A DNA stretch of 64,000 nucleotides from Ovis canadensis. Its lineage: Eukaryota > Chordata > Mammalia > Artiodactyla > Bovidae. Where the stretch lies: positions 255,115,501 to 255,179,500 of the forward strand of contig NC_091246.1 of assembly GCF_042477335.2 (NCBI RefSeq). The letters run 5' to 3'. The notes beneath the pieces are model-generated. The model made no database searches. It was not told the DNA's origin and worked only from the letters and a program-made list of their open reading frames with translations. Of the stretch, positions 1-60,084 are shown piece after piece; within the stretch, counting starts at the first letter, position 1; every line of letters starts with the position of its first letter. The position numbers were made by a program, and so were the translations under genes.

Positions 1-47929
<47,929 letters not shown>

Positions 47930-49245
47930 TGTGTTCCAAACCCTTTCCCCTTTCTGTGGCTTTTAATTTGGAATTTTCCAGCGTGCAAGCATTTGGACTG
48001 AGAATCGAGAAAACAACGGACAAAATTACTCTCATAAACCAAACCCCAATTCCCAGCCTCACTCACGCCAGGCTGGGATCAAATCTCCATTAAGAAAAAA
48101 AGTTATATGAATCTATAGAGAAATATTATATAGCCAACTCTGTTCACAAAGAGGGAGAGCGCTCCATCCTGGTTCAGATAAAATTGTTGCTGTGTTTTAG
48201 CAGAGGCTCTGCCGCCTTTTTCTACTTCATTGGTAACTAGACCAAGAATTTAGGGAACAGATACCTACCAGAACCTTCCTACAGAAACTGAAGAGCCACC
48301 TGTAAATCTTATTTGGCCTCTCAGAGTTAGATAAAGAAAGGGCAGGCGTAAAATGCACGAGCAGAGGCTTCCGATTCACAGGCTGTCGGTGCTGGCAGGT
48401 ACAGTGACGTGTAGCGATCTGCTCTCCGCCCGCAGAGGGCCTGTGACCGCTGCTCTCTGCAGTGATGCCCTCTGCCCGGTCCTCTTCTGCCCGTTGGGAA
48501 TGAGGAAAGTTACCCAGCAGGGACCTGCTCCACGTGTGTGCCAGGGTCAACGTGAAACAACGTTCACGCAGAAGCACCTGTTTGCGTGCTCCCTCCATGT
48601 CTTAGGAAACACTCTGGGGTCTGATTCTGGAATTTTCTAATAATCGTATTTCATCGCAGTTTCCAAAGTCTGTGTTTGTTCTCTTTTTCTTTCCCCTGAA
48701 ACCTGGCGCCCGGAGGCCGCCTCTCCTGTTTATGGCTGCTGTTCTCCCCTCCTCCCTCCCCCGCCCTCTTTTTCTTTGATATGTGAAATTTTTTTAAGCT
48801 CTAAAACCTTTCTCACTTTCTTTTACTAAGTTTGGGTGTCCAGAGAAATCTCTTAGAAATATTTCTGGAACCCTTTTTCTCGAGTCACCAGGGGACCAGC
48901 AGGGAGTTCTGAGATGCCAGTATCGTGAGAAATCCTTGACGCGTCAGAAAGTACTGTGGGCGTCTTTTTATTTCCAAAGCACGTTGGACACACCCATCCA
49001 TGTTTACAGAGCTGATCTTGGAAGAGCAGTTCCTTCTAGAACGGTTTTCGCCCTTGTTGTGGCATGCATTCCTCTGCCTGGCTGTGGACTGGCGCTTGGG
49101 TTCCCTGAAGCATGGCTGACCTCGGGGGCAGCTCTTTCTTTGTCTTGTTCACCTGTCGCCCAAACAAGGCTTGGGTTTTCACTTTCATGTCATTTCTGAG
49201 ATAACATTTCCAGCCAGAGCAGTGTTGGTGGGGTGGGAGCCGGCC

Positions 49246-49262
49246 GGGGGGGGGGGGGGGGG
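49246..49262 (+). repeat. Poly-G tract (17 G) in the FBXO42 3' UTR
   Basis: Uninterrupted run of 17 G, with further G runs just before (gttggtggggtgggag). Could form a G-quadruplex; also prone to length variation and assembly error. Confidence 0.8.
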
Positions 49263-51586
49263 CAGACACAGGAAATTGTAAGTTGCCAGTCTCTAAACCA
49301 TGACGCGGACAGACCTGCCTCGGCACCACTTAAGTGCGGGTCATTTTGGAGATTTCTCATCAGGAGAAGAGGGTGTTTTTCCTGCGGGTTTGCATTCGTT
49401 TCTCAGCCCCGCTCTCCCCGATGTCTTGGCATTTCCCAAGCCGAAGCGTGCTGCAGCTGGCCCTGGGTCCTGGCGCCCAGCCAGCTCTCCGGCAGCCTGT
49501 CTGATAAGTGTGCTTTCTGCTGTTACGTCATGTTCAATCCTTTCCCCTAGCCGTTAGCTTCTACAGTGTGGTCTTGGTGGGAAAGTGCCCTTGGTGCCAA
49601 GCCCGGGAAAGGGCCAGCTCACAGGGAGGGGCGTGTGCTCCCTCGGGCGAGGAAACTGCCCTGCGCCTGCTGGCCGTGGTGTCCAGCTGCTCACCGCTCA
49701 GCCCTTAGTTTCCCAGACTCTCTACCCTGGGCCCGTTGCCAGGCCTTCTTTGGCAGAGACCGTTAGATGGTGCGGGGTCCTCATTCACAAGAGAAGGCTA
49801 GCCTAGAAGGTTAGCAATTTCGGCCTTGCTGCTGTTGCTGAACCTTGTTTATTACATTGCACCTGTGCATGGACAGTGCCTCCAAACTTACTCAGTTCCT
49901 ACTTAAATATAAAGTATTTGGAAGCCTGAAAGTTCTGAGTCTCAACTTGGTGATCTTTCCCTTTGTCCCGTGGCCTTCCTAAGCCGCTGTTAACCTGTCG
50001 ATTCCTTCCAGTGTCCCCAAGTAGGCAGGCGGCAGAGCTGATGATCCTTGTAGAAAGGAGCCTGGCTCCTTGGAACTCCGTGGCTTCCCAGGATCACCCA
50101 CACCGCTTGGAACCAGACTGTTGACAGCTCCTTTAAGAAAGCGCTGCGTCTGCCGCCCCGCGGCGTTGCTCCCACTGGCTCTTGGGCACTGTGGGGGTGC
50201 GTCCAGGGAGAGTGAGGCGGCACGTCCCAGGTGGCCGCCGCCGCAGGTGCAGCGGGGCTCCGGGGGTCCCGGCCGAGGGGGCCGTTTCCGCGCCGCCGCG
50301 GACGCTTCAGTCAGATCCGGCTGATCACCGCCCTGCTTTTGACGTGATGCCAATTTTGTCTTAAGATTCACTGAGGAAACTGAGACGAAATATTTTTTTT
50401 TAAGCCTCAGGAGCACCTAAAGTAAATATTTATCAGTATTTAAGTATTTAAGATACATTTGTCTCTACTTGAAGCTTTAACCCCTTCCGTTCCTGCAAGT
50501 GTGCCTTGATAGCCCCCACCGTCACGCTGACGTCACCGGCCGCCACGTCGACTTCGTGAGAAGTTCAGTCTCTTCCTTTTCTTCTGAACAGAGCTTCCTG
50601 TTTCCTCATTTTGCAGGCTGCGCAGCAGGGCTCGGTATTTTTGCTCATATTTCTGCCCTACTATGCTTCGGTGGTGGGTTCCAAAAACCACCCCCTCCAC
50701 ACTGCACCCACCCCACTCTTTGGGGAGCACAAATTTGATGTCAGAACAAGCTTAACTTTCAGTTGCAAAGCAGTCCTGGGTTTACTTTCCTCCCAGCCCT
50801 CTACAGATTGATTTGGTTTTAACACTTGAGTTTAATATCAAGAGCTGAACCATGCACCACGCTAGGAGCCATGCTGACCCGCTTTAAGAGAAGCAGCGGA
50901 GGAAGGAAGGGAAGCAGCTCAAGTCTGGACTTCCGGGGACAGAAAGCCGCCAGCTGCGGAGGACGCGGGGACGCCTCCCTCCCGCTTCGCTTGGTCTTTC
51001 TGGGTTTCCTCCTGTTTCGCTTCTTTCCTTCCCCTTCAGAGTGGCTTCCCTGGCTGGCTGGTGGCTTGTCTGCCCTTGTCCTTGTGGTGGTCCTGGCGTG
51101 GTGACATGCTCTGCTTTGCATTATCTGTGATCTCTTAGCAGCGCACAGGTCAGTGGGGGGGGGGGATCTGAACACACCCAAGGGCAAGGCAGCCGGACTT
51201 GCAGGCCTGCACCCCAGGCGGCCTCCCCGTGAACTGCAGAAGGCGTGTTCCGCACGGCCACCAGTAAGCGGTGGCACCCTCCACCGTGTTGGTTGCCAGA
51301 GCAAAGCGCCCCTTAGGCGCTGGCGCTGCTGTGCTCTCTGCTCGCTCTCTCCCCTCCCACAGCCAGGGTTCTCGTCACCGCACGGCGTGCTGTGCCCTGA
51401 CGAAGCTGGTGCTGTGGGGGACGTTTCCCACGCGACTCGGGTCCTGGGTGGCTTACGCTGAGATGATCACTGCAGGCACATCACAGTGTAGGAATGAAAA
51501 GTGGATTTGATTTCATTGATATTTAAATCTCTTGTCGATTTTTTTTTGTTAATGTTTTCCCCCGATAACTTTTTAGCGATTTAACA

Positions 51587-51592
51587 AATAAA
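51587..51592 (+). terminator. FBXO42: Candidate FBXO42 polyadenylation signal (AATAAA)
   Basis: Canonical AATAAA in ttaacaaataaaacaaaatg. It is the only perfect AATAAA I found between the stop codon and 51.6 kb. A T-rich stretch precedes it (ttttttttgttaatgtttt). Confidence 0.6.
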
Positions 51593-51949
51593 ACAAAATG
51601 GACCGACTGTCTAACTGTTTCATTAGTATAAAAGAAAGAAAGCAAGCCGCGATGAAAACCAGTTGCAGACTGGAGGTGGAAGCAAAGTAGTGGGAAGGAT
51701 GCTCTTCCTCCAGGAGGGTGGCCCGCCCCCGGGGACGTCATGCAATGATGCAGCAGCTCTGTCCAGCGTGCTTGAAGGACACAGTTTCACACGCGCAGTG
51801 CCACCCTGCAGTGGGGCCCCAGAGAGGTGACGAGCCTGGAGCGCACACCCAGGGACCTGGGCAACATTGGGCTCTTGAAACAGCAGATCGGGTTTGGAGG
51901 CACGGGCCTGAAGCCCTGTGGTCCATCCTGCCGTCCCCTATTCACTGCT

Positions 51950-52095
51950 CAACCTTGGATACCAGTTTCCTCATTCATAAATCTAGCTGTTTCTCTTTTT
52001 ATAGGATCATGAGGATTAACTGGAAGTTGCATAAGAGAAGCGCTAGCCCAGTGCTGGACTGGCACGTAATGATTGGTGGCTATTGTTTATGATCA
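51950..52095 (+). mobile_element. MIR SINE (old)
   Basis: accagtttcctcattcataa, ggatcatgaggattaactgg and gcccagtgctggactggcac in MIR order. Just downstream of the inferred FBXO42 end. Confidence 0.55.
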
Positions 52096-53924
52096 GCCCT
52101 TGAAGAAAAGATGTGATCTTGAAGGAAAGTGCTGACCACAGTGTGTGAATTGTTAGGATCATGCCCCTGACTAAGGGGCATGCACGCCGCAGCTGTCTCA
52201 GTCGTCTCCTAACCTGTCCCCATGAGAACCTCTGAGGCGTTTTGCCTTGAGCAGAGCGTGGCAGCTGCTGCCATCAGACAGGTCAGAATGGCCTCGGCAG
52301 TCGCGTCTCCCTCTGGACCTTATTCTTCGGGCTGCCGGTTGCTTCTTACACTCCTGGGTCTCTGCGCCCAGCGCCATCGTCCTTTCATGCAGCTCAGACT
52401 GAGGATCAGCCTTGTCTCAGATTAAGGTGCTGTGAGCCTGCAGCTCCCATCCTGCCTGCCCACGTTTCCCAAGCTGCAGGATGAAACTTTTCCACGTCTA
52501 ACAACGTGGTCTGATGCTGTCTGCTCTGTTTTCCGTTCCTCGAGGCATCTGGCGGACGAGACCGTGGTGTACAGAAGGGTCTCAGGTCACTGATTTGCTG
52601 GTGGTAGCAGTAGAGTGGCTGTTCTGGATGCTTCCACACTTGCCCTTATGGAAGGGCAGACTTGCTCCTTGTGGCTGTGGCTCCTTATAGCTCCTTGTTG
52701 GGCTCCACAGGGTCAGTAGGTAGAAGCTCTAGAGAGGGGTCACTGGGAAGAACTTTATGCAGCGAGGGCTCCGTGTAAGGCCTGGAACCAGTGTGGCATC
52801 ACTGGAGGGATTCTAGCATTGCTGGATACTCAGACTGGGGGATGTAGAGGAGATGATGTTTGGCGGGTAGGGTGCCCGTGGTGATTGGTGGTCCTGGGGA
52901 AGACCTGGCTTTCAGGGCAGGCCAGTCCCATAAGGCCTCCCGCCAGCTTCCTAACGCCGTCCACCCAGGCCAAGGGCCGCAGTAATGGCGGGGGGGAGCA
53001 GGCCCCAGCTCAGGAGGGTCAGAGCCTGCAGACGGCAGCGTGAGCGACCCCAGATCAGAGGCTGTGGGGCAGAGGAGGGCACGCGCCAGTCTGGGGAGAA
53101 ATCCTCAGTGAGAGCTCAGCTCAGTGCAGAGCGCGGCTCCCCCAGGCCTGTGGGGGTCCCAGCACAACCCCCGCCCCGCCCCTGGGTGCTCAAGGGCCGG
53201 AGGCCTGTGCCCGTCTGGGTCTGAAGCGCAGCACCCAGTCCGCAGAAGGGTGATACCAGATGTCCTTCCTGCTCCCTGGGCTCCACAGGCCGTCCCGCGG
53301 GAGGGAGGGTGTGCCCGAATGCCCGACTCGAGACCACGGCCTTGCACGTGTTGTCTGCACCCTGCGCTCACGCCCCAGGTTGCCGTCACCTGGGGAACCT
53401 GGGAAAGGCCCCGAGATCCTGAGGCCGGCCAGCTGGGGGCGGTGCCAGAGGGGCTGTGGCTTGTCCCCTCCCCTCCCTACAGGGAGAAGGGCAGTCCAGC
53501 AGGCCTGGGGGTTCTTTGTGATGTGATTTCAGTATCTTTAAAATTTATTTGATATCGAAGATAATTGCTTTTCAGAATTTTTCCGTCCTCTGTTGATTTC
53601 ACTGCTGATGCAAGTATTCAGCCAGAGATTGATAAAGCCCATGGGAGGAGACGATGGAGCTGCTTTACGGGTCAAATCAAGAGTGAGCCCACAGGACCTC
53701 TGTTGGACCTTTTAGCCCTTGAGATGTGGTCCTGTGGGCTCAGAAGGGAGTTCCCCGAGAGACTACAGATGAGAGACAGGCACGGACTTCGGACTGGGGG
53801 AGCATCGGCTCAAAAGCTGTCCTGCCTCCCCGAGCCTCAGCTGAAAGGGCAGAAATGGCCGTCCAGCGTCTGGTCTCAGGGGTTACCGGTTTGGCCGGAA
53901 CCACGGGTGTGATTCCTCAAGAGA

Positions 53925-54310
53925 CCCCCGGGGGGCGCCCTGGGAAAGGCTTTGGGTCCCAGACGCCGTCCGACGCCTCCGAAGACGGAAGCGGGACCGC
54001 GGAGAAAAGGCCCGCCTCTCCCGCCGAGCGCCGCCCCCGCCGGCCCGCAGGCCCGCCTGCTGTCTGCCCCCGCCCGGCTGTGGGGAAGCCGGTGCTTCTC
54101 CCCGTGGGCTGGGCTCCGGCCCGACCCTGTCAGACGCCTGAGAGGCCTGCGGGTGCCAGGGAGCCCGTCTGCCCACCCACTGCAGGGACGGAAGGAGGGC
54201 GGGGGCAGGCCCTAACCAGGCAGAAGCCTCGGGGAAAAGAAAGTCCTGCGCGGGGGCCTGGGCTGCTGCCTTGGCCTGCGACGAGGCCAGGGAGGCCGGG
54301 CGCTGCCCTG
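53925..54310. other. Orphan CpG-dense island between FBXO42 and CPLANE2
   Basis: CpG-rich sequence (for example gacgccgtccgacgcctccg, cgcccccgccggcccgcagg), far from both gene promoters and not part of a repeat I recognise. It lies in a GC-rich block (about 52.9-55.0 kb) where a 277-codon + frame (53726-54559) stays open. That frame has no recognisable homology and is most likely open by composition. Confidence 0.5.
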
Positions 54311-55485
54311 GGGGTCACTCTCAGTGCGTGTCCCCTGAGTGTGGACTCACGCCTAAGGCTCTGCGCTCAGACCCTGCGGGCAGCTCAGAGGCTCATCACT
54401 CACCAGGGAGTGTCACTCGGCGGAACAAAGAGGACGAGTCCTGCGCTTCCAGGGCCAAAAGTGTCCAATCATGTCACTAAATCGCAAGAAGAGGGTGGAT
54501 GGGGAGCCAGAGGGCTGGGAAGGCGCTCTCCTTGTCCTCACCTCACCCTGCTACACTGAGGCAGGGGCAGACAGCCTTCCCTGGGAGACCCCAGGTCGGT
54601 GGGGTCCAGGCCTGGCCTCTGGCAGTCAGGAGCACAGAACGTACAGGCCTCTGGGCCTCAGACGGGGAAGACAGACCCCTGTGTCCCAGGAAGGGTGCAG
54701 AAGAGCTGTGAGGGGTCTGCCCTGTCCAGAAGAGCCGGCGTTCAGGGCCGAGGACCATGCAGAGTGAGCAGAGGCCATCCTCTTGGATGCAGCAGGGACA
54801 GAAGCTCGTGACCAGGACCCACGGTGGAGGAGAGCACACCCCTGACAGGGCCAGCATGGGTGGGGCCATGCAGACGGCCACAAAGGCCCAGAGAGGACGC
54901 CCCACCGCGCTTCCTTGCTGTCGGGTAAACGCCTCCCGCCACCCCGCTGAACGTGAACCCCAGCGCCAGAGGAGGCGGAGATGACAGCTTTGAGGAGACT
55001 TGAGTGTTTAAGCTGTAGGAATGAAGATCACTGAATTTAACTTTACCAGGAAATTGCTGAACTATGGCATCTGCAGAGCAGAGACAGATTATATTGAGTC
55101 AGAGGAAACAAAGCCCTGCTTCTGAAATGGGTGAATCAGCGGAGGCAAAAACTCAAACTTGCTCCACCTGCAGAGGAGCAGATGAGTGCCTGGGGTCCAC
55201 GAGAACCAGGACGAGAGGGGGCCTGGCGAGCGCTGCAGAGCGGGAAGGAGGGGGCTTCCCTCCATGGAGGGAGGAGCCTGTGGGGAGGCACAGAGGCCTG
55301 GTGTGACCGGAGGGGATGAGGCGGAACCCGAGGATGAGCCCCAGAAACGGGGCCTCAACCCAGGCGGGCAGCGAAGAGAGGCCATGGGAAACGCAGAAAA
55401 ACGGGCCTCGCGGTTGACACCTGTAGGGCGGGGGCCTGGCCAGCACAGATCCCCGCATTAGGCACATCTGTAGCCCCGTCTTGGG

Positions 55486-55700
55486 CTTCCCAGGCGGCGC
55501 TAGTGGTAAAGAACCCGCTGGGCAACGCAGGAGACGTCAGAGACCTGGGCTTGACCCCTGGGTCAGGAAGACCCCCAGGAGGAGGGCATGGCAACCCACT
55601 CAAGTCTTCTTGCCCAGAGAACCCCACGGACAGAGGAGCCTGGCGGGCTGCAGTCCATGGGGTCGCAGAGTCGTCACTGAAGCGACTTGGCACTCACGCC
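55486..55700 (+). mobile_element. Bov-tA SINE
   Basis: Head cttcccaggcggcgctagtg, then gcaacgcaggagacgtcaga; body cagaggagcctggcgggctg. It lies in the FBXO42-CPLANE2 intergenic region. Confidence 0.88.
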
Positions 55701-55734
55701 CGCGTAGTTCCCACTATCAGGGGCACTGCCAGGC

Positions 55735-56075
55735 CCTGTCCTGCCCTGGGGGATTCATGTTTCGGTGGAGGGCGGGAGGAAGAGACAGACAAATACGTAA
55801 ACAACTAAGCAGGATGACTCCAGTGAATAATCCGATGAAGAAAGTTAAGATGGGTTGTGACAAAGTGTGATGGTGTTGGGCTCATCCGCATGGCCTTTCT
55901 GAGGAGGCGACATTTCAGCTGAGACCTGAAAGTAAAAAAACAACAGCCACGGGGAGATGGGCGGAGAGCGTTCCACGCAGAGAGGAGAGCAGGCAGACAG
56001 ACCTGAGGTGGGTGTGACGTTGACGAGTCCAAGGAGCAGCAGGAAGGCCTGTGTGGCTGGTGTGCCGAGCCAGGG
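55735..56075 (+). mobile_element. Old LINE (L2-like) fragment
   Basis: ttctgaggaggcgacatttc, gctgagacctgaaagtaaaa and gagcgttccacgcagagagg match a widespread ancient mammalian repeat. Confidence 0.5.
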
Positions 56076-56235
56076 CAGGGTGCGCAGGCGGCCTTGCCAA
56101 TCGGGCGCAGTGTGGACGGCAGGCCCGCGGGAGGCCGGCAGAGGGTTTGCAGCCGGGGAGCGGCAGGTTTTCCAGGGGAAGGACACAAGCCTTGGCTCCC
56201 AGCCCATCATGTCTCAGCCGATAAAGAAGTTCTGG

Positions 56236-56335
56236 GGAGCGTTTCCTGGTGGTCCATGGTTAGGACTGTCTGCTGTCACTGCCGAGGCCCGGGTAGGATC
56301 CCCGATCAGGGAACTAAGATCGCGCGGTGGGGAAA
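56236..56335 (+). mobile_element. CHR-type SINE
   Basis: agcgtttcctggtggtccat ... cccgatcagggaactaagat. Degraded head but clear body. Confidence 0.75.
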
Positions 56336-56391
56336 AAAGATCCCAACTCTTGGGGATGATTCGGCCAAATTCAGTGTTTAAAGGGGATCTG

Positions 56392-56680
56392 GGGACTTCC
56401 TGGTCACCCAGTGGTTAGGGATCTGCTTGCCAATACAGGGGACACAGTGTCGATCCCTGGTCCGGAGACTAAGATCCCACAGCCTGCCAGGCAACTCAGC
56501 CCACTCGCCACGTCTACCGAGCCAACAAGCCACGGCCACTGACGCCCTCGTGCCTAGAACCCCCGCTGCAGTGAAGGAAGCCCCCGCAGTGAGAAGCCTG
56601 CACCGCAGCAGACGGCAGCCCCCGCGCGCCGAAACCAGAGAGAGCCCAGGTGTGCAGCGGCGACGCCCCAGCTCAGCCAA
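56392..56680 (+). mobile_element. CHR-type SINE, long form
   Basis: Head ggggacttcctggtcaccca, then tcgatccctggtccggagac, then the long body (gccaacaagccacggccact, aagcccccgcagtgagaagc, agagagagcccaggtgtgca). This is the most complete long copy in the window. Confidence 0.75.
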
Positions 56681-57055
56681 AATGGGAGCGTTAGGGGAAT
56701 CTGGACACTAGACCTACCAAGCAGAGCTCTGTCCGGCCTGCCGCCCTGCTCACCAGGCTCCAGCAGAGCGTGGCCCCGCAAGGGCAGGGGTCGCACCGCT
56801 CTGTCTCTCGTCCCCCGCTCTTGGCTCATAAATATTTGACAAACGCGCATCCTCTACTCGACCCTAGAATGTTCGCCTGCTTCCTAACGGTCCTTCTAGG
56901 CTTGCCCTCCGCAGGCCGTTCTCCATGCTGTAGCTGTAGGCAGGCAGTCAGCACATTTTCATTAAGTTTTTACTCCATTGCAGACATGTTGTAGGTTCTA
57001 GGGACGATGATGCACTGAGTTATGTCTCCCCTACCCTGGAAAAACTTCACGCATT

Positions 57056-57152
57056 GCTGCTAACTCGCTTCAGTTGTGTCCAACTCTGTGCGACCCCATA
57101 GACGGGAGCCCACCAGGCTCCCCTGTCCCTGGGATTCTCCAGGCAAGAGAAT
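57056..57152 (-). mobile_element. Bov-tA/Bov-A fragment
   Basis: Antisense Bov-A monomer: gctgctaactcgcttcagtt to gggattctccaggcaagaga, truncated. Confidence 0.8.
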
Positions 57153-57164
57153 CTCCAGTGGTTA

Positions 57165-57345
57165 CGAATCCATCTGGTCTGGGAGGATCCCACGTGCGGC
57201 GGGGCAACGAAGCCTGTGCCCCGAGAGCCGGCGCTCAGACAAGCAAAGCCTCGTAAACGCATGTGGAGAGTAGCCCCCACTCGCTGCAACTAGGGGAAGT
57301 CTGTGCACAGCAGCAAAGAGCCAGCACAGCCAAAAATAAGTGAGT
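57165..57345 (+). mobile_element. CHR-type body fragment
   Basis: gggaggatcccacgtgcggc ... cccactcgctgcaactaggg resembles the body of the long CHR form. The head is lost, and it abuts the Bov-A fragment at 57.06-57.15 kb. Confidence 0.55.
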
Positions 57346-58234
57346 AACTAAGGAAAATGTCAGGGTCGAGAATGATGTGAGAGTGAGCTGGGATGTGCGG
57401 GCAAGTCCCTGAGTGGCAGAGGGGGCTTCTGTGCAGGTGGCGTCCACCCGAGACCTGGGCAGGGGCTCCCCTGAGTCAGCCTCATGAGGCCCTGGGCTGG
57501 TGGAGGGAGTTCCGGGGGGTGGGAAATGCGGCCCAGAGCCCCTCAGTGGGAGCAGAAAAAGGCCAGGGTCGCTGAGTGCAGCAAGCTGGGGAAGAAGGTG
57601 GTGGCTGGAGGGAAAGGAAGAGGTGGTCAGGTCAGTCACAGAAGGCCTCAAAAACACGGAGGTTGGAGTTTACTCTGAGAGCAGTGAAAACCTCTGGAGA
57701 CTGCAGTCATTGGTGGGACAGTAGTGATTTATGCGCAAAAAGGTCACTCAGGGGCCCGGGTCCCAGCAGGGAAGCCCCAAAGGAAGCAACGGCCTCGGCC
57801 AGCGCGACCGGCCCTCCCGCCCTCCCGCCCTGCAGGTGCTCTGGTCTGGGTGCTGCCCACGTGGGCCCCCCCGAGTCCCTGCCGTGACAAGCTTTCCTCG
57901 TGAGCTCTTCGGGAGCCTTGTCCAGGAGGTGCTCAGTCTGGGGAGAAGTCCAAACCAGGAAGAAACGAGTGGATTAATCAGAAGGCTCTACACTGGAAGG
58001 GCCTTTAAGTGGGTAGTGTCTCCCTGTTTCACCTGAGACTCAAAGAGGAGACCCTCATGGGACACGTAGTTTAGGGGTCAGAGGAGCACAGGAAAGAGGA
58101 ACCCCCAGACCGTGCGCACAGCGTCCTTCTGAAAGGCCAGGCGCCAACCGTGACTGGTTCCCGTCTGGAGCTGAGCTGAGTGGCGATTGTGTAAGTGAGG
58201 TCCTCGGCCTTGTTTCAGGCTGAAACGTGTCACC

Positions 58235-58520
58235 CCCATCATAGGTCAAAGCCTTAACCCCTCAAGCAGACTTATTTGGAGATTGGGCCTTTGGGGAGGC
58301 AATTAAGGTTAAATGGGGTCATAAGGGTGGGGCCTTAATCCGATATTACTAACGTCCTTACTAAAAGGAGGAGACACCAAGGGTGTGTGTGAACACGAAA
58401 GAGGGCTCGTGAGGACGCAGGAAGGAGGCAGCTGCCTGCAAACCAGGAGGAACGTCCTCACCAGACAGCCCTGCTGGCGCCTTGGTTCTGGACTGCGAGC
58501 TGCTAGAGCCTGGAGACAGT
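58235..58520 (+). mobile_element. MLT1-like solo LTR (ERVL-MaLR)
   Basis: tatttggagattgggccttt, ggggaggcaattaaggttaa, gtcataagggtggggcctta and ggcgccttggttctggactg follow the MLT1 order. Non-coding. Confidence 0.7.
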
Positions 58521-58589
58521 TTGTGCTGTGCGTGCCCCCCAGCCTGCAGTGCCCAAGCAGACTGATGCAGAGCCTGGCTTCTAACCGCC

Positions 58590-58715
58590 CAGCGCTCTTG
58601 TTAAAGGTGCGGGCTCACAGACCCGCCCAACCCCCCGAAGCAGACTCTCTGGGGGTCAGGGCCCGAAAATCTGCATTTTGAACAGGCTCCTGATTCAGCT
58701 TGCTGCAGTGTCCTC
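58590..58715 (+). mobile_element. MER5A-like DNA element
   Basis: aagcagactctctgggggtc and cgaaaatctgcattttgaac resemble the 3' part of MER5A. Confidence 0.55.
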
Positions 58716-59282
58716 TCCACAAGCTCCTGAGGCCGTGAAGACTGATCCCCCCAACCCTCTGGCCACGAGCCCCGCCGACCTCCAGCCTCCCTGTCTGAGC
58801 CCAGGATGACTGCACATCTTATCTGGCCTCCAGGTTAACTAGCCAGCTCACACGGCTAAGATGTTACCTCACTCTCCCTGAGCCCTCCACAAGCCAAGCC
58901 AGGGCAGGGCTGGCTGCGAAGTCTGGAAACCTAGACATACATCAGGTCTGAGTCTCGTGACTGAGGCTATCCTGGTCCACTGTGAAGACGCCACACAGAC
59001 GCGCTAGGACCTGCGGGATGGGGAACTGAGCGACCCGGGGGCACAGACAGTGGTTTCCAGCTGCAGAGCCCTGCAGGGGTGGTTACGAGCACGTATTTCT
59101 AATGCGCTGTAAGCAAGTTGAAGGCAAGTGCCCCGGCTTACACATCCTGACCCCACTACCCCCGGGGGCCTGAGAACTGGCCTCAATGATTTGTGGGCTC
59201 ACGGCCCTCTGGCTGTGTTCAGCTTTGCTAGAAATGTCCCTCCTAGGGACTGGGGTCAAAGTTTTAAACACACAAGACCCAG

Positions 59283-59424
59283 GGCCTTCCCTGGTGGCCC
59301 AGTGGCTAAGACTCTGTCCCAGTGCAGGGGCCCTGGGTTCGATCCCTGGTCAGGGAACTAGGTCCACATGTTTCAACGAAGACCTGGTGCAGCCGAATAA
59401 ATAAGTAAATGATGAAACACACAC
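59283..59424 (+). mobile_element. CHR-type SINE with target duplication
   Basis: Head ggccttccctggtggcccag, then cgatccctggtcagggaact; A-rich, CA-rich tail. The 15-bp direct repeat acacacaagacccag flanks it at 59268-59282 and 59425-59439. Confidence 0.85.
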
Positions 59425-59474
59425 ACACACAAGACCCAGTGCGGCAGACCAGAGACGTCCTTCAGAGTCCAGCC

Positions 59475-59665
59475 ACCCTGGATTCTGAGTCTAGTTTTCC
59501 CACTGACCACCTATGTGGTGTAACTTCAGATAATCCCATTGCCTCTGAGTTTCCTCACCTGTAAAATAAAAGAAGGGTAACAGTATTTCCTACACAAGTT
59601 CGTTTATGGAGTAACTAACCTCTCTAAAGCACCCACCGTCTGGCACTTAGTCGGCCTTCAATGAA
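59475..59665 (+). mobile_element. MIR SINE (old)
   Basis: gagtttcctcacctgtaaaa followed by gtctggcacttagtcggcct, the MIR core and 3' end. Confidence 0.65.
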
Positions 59666-59671
59666 GGTTAA

Positions 59672-59868
59672 TCATAGCGCGAGTGCTCTTTGCGGCCCCA
59701 AGGAACGTGGTCCACCAGACTCCTCTGTGCACGGGATTTTCCAGGCAAGAACACTGGAGTGGGTTGCCATTTCCTTCTCCGGGGATCTTCCTGACCCAGG
59801 GATTGAAACGGATTCTCTTGCATTGCAGGCAGGTGGAGTCTTTACTGCTGAGCCACCTGGGGAGGCTA
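59672..59868 (-). mobile_element. Bov-tA SINE
   Basis: Antisense copy from agcgcgagtgctctttgcgg to ttactgctgagccacctggg. Confidence 0.86.
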
Positions 59869-60084
59869 ATTCATAGACTTTACACACCAGTGATCTGCCC
59901 TCCTTGAAGGCATGGCAAGAAGGTACTGGTAAAAAGTGTAGTGGACAACTTTTCAGTAATGAGCTATTTTGCATACTGTCCAGCTAAGGGGCGTTTACTG
60001 AGCACCCCTCTCGGTGACAGGCCTGGTGCCCCGTGTGGGGTCGCTGGGGAGGGGCTCACAGCCCATGAATGGAATGGAATGTCA

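Larger units (their letters stand above)
47930..51610 (+). other. FBXO42: FBXO42 3' UTR (end inferred)
   Basis: Non-coding sequence after the TAA. No intron-like boundary or gene start is seen until the AATAAA at 51,587, and I recall the human gene having a 3' UTR of similar length, about 3.5 kb. It includes a 17-base poly-G run (49,246-49,262), AT-rich stretches around 48.1 and 50.4 kb, and a CpG-dense patch at about 50.15-50.31 kb. The exact end is inferred. Confidence 0.65.
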
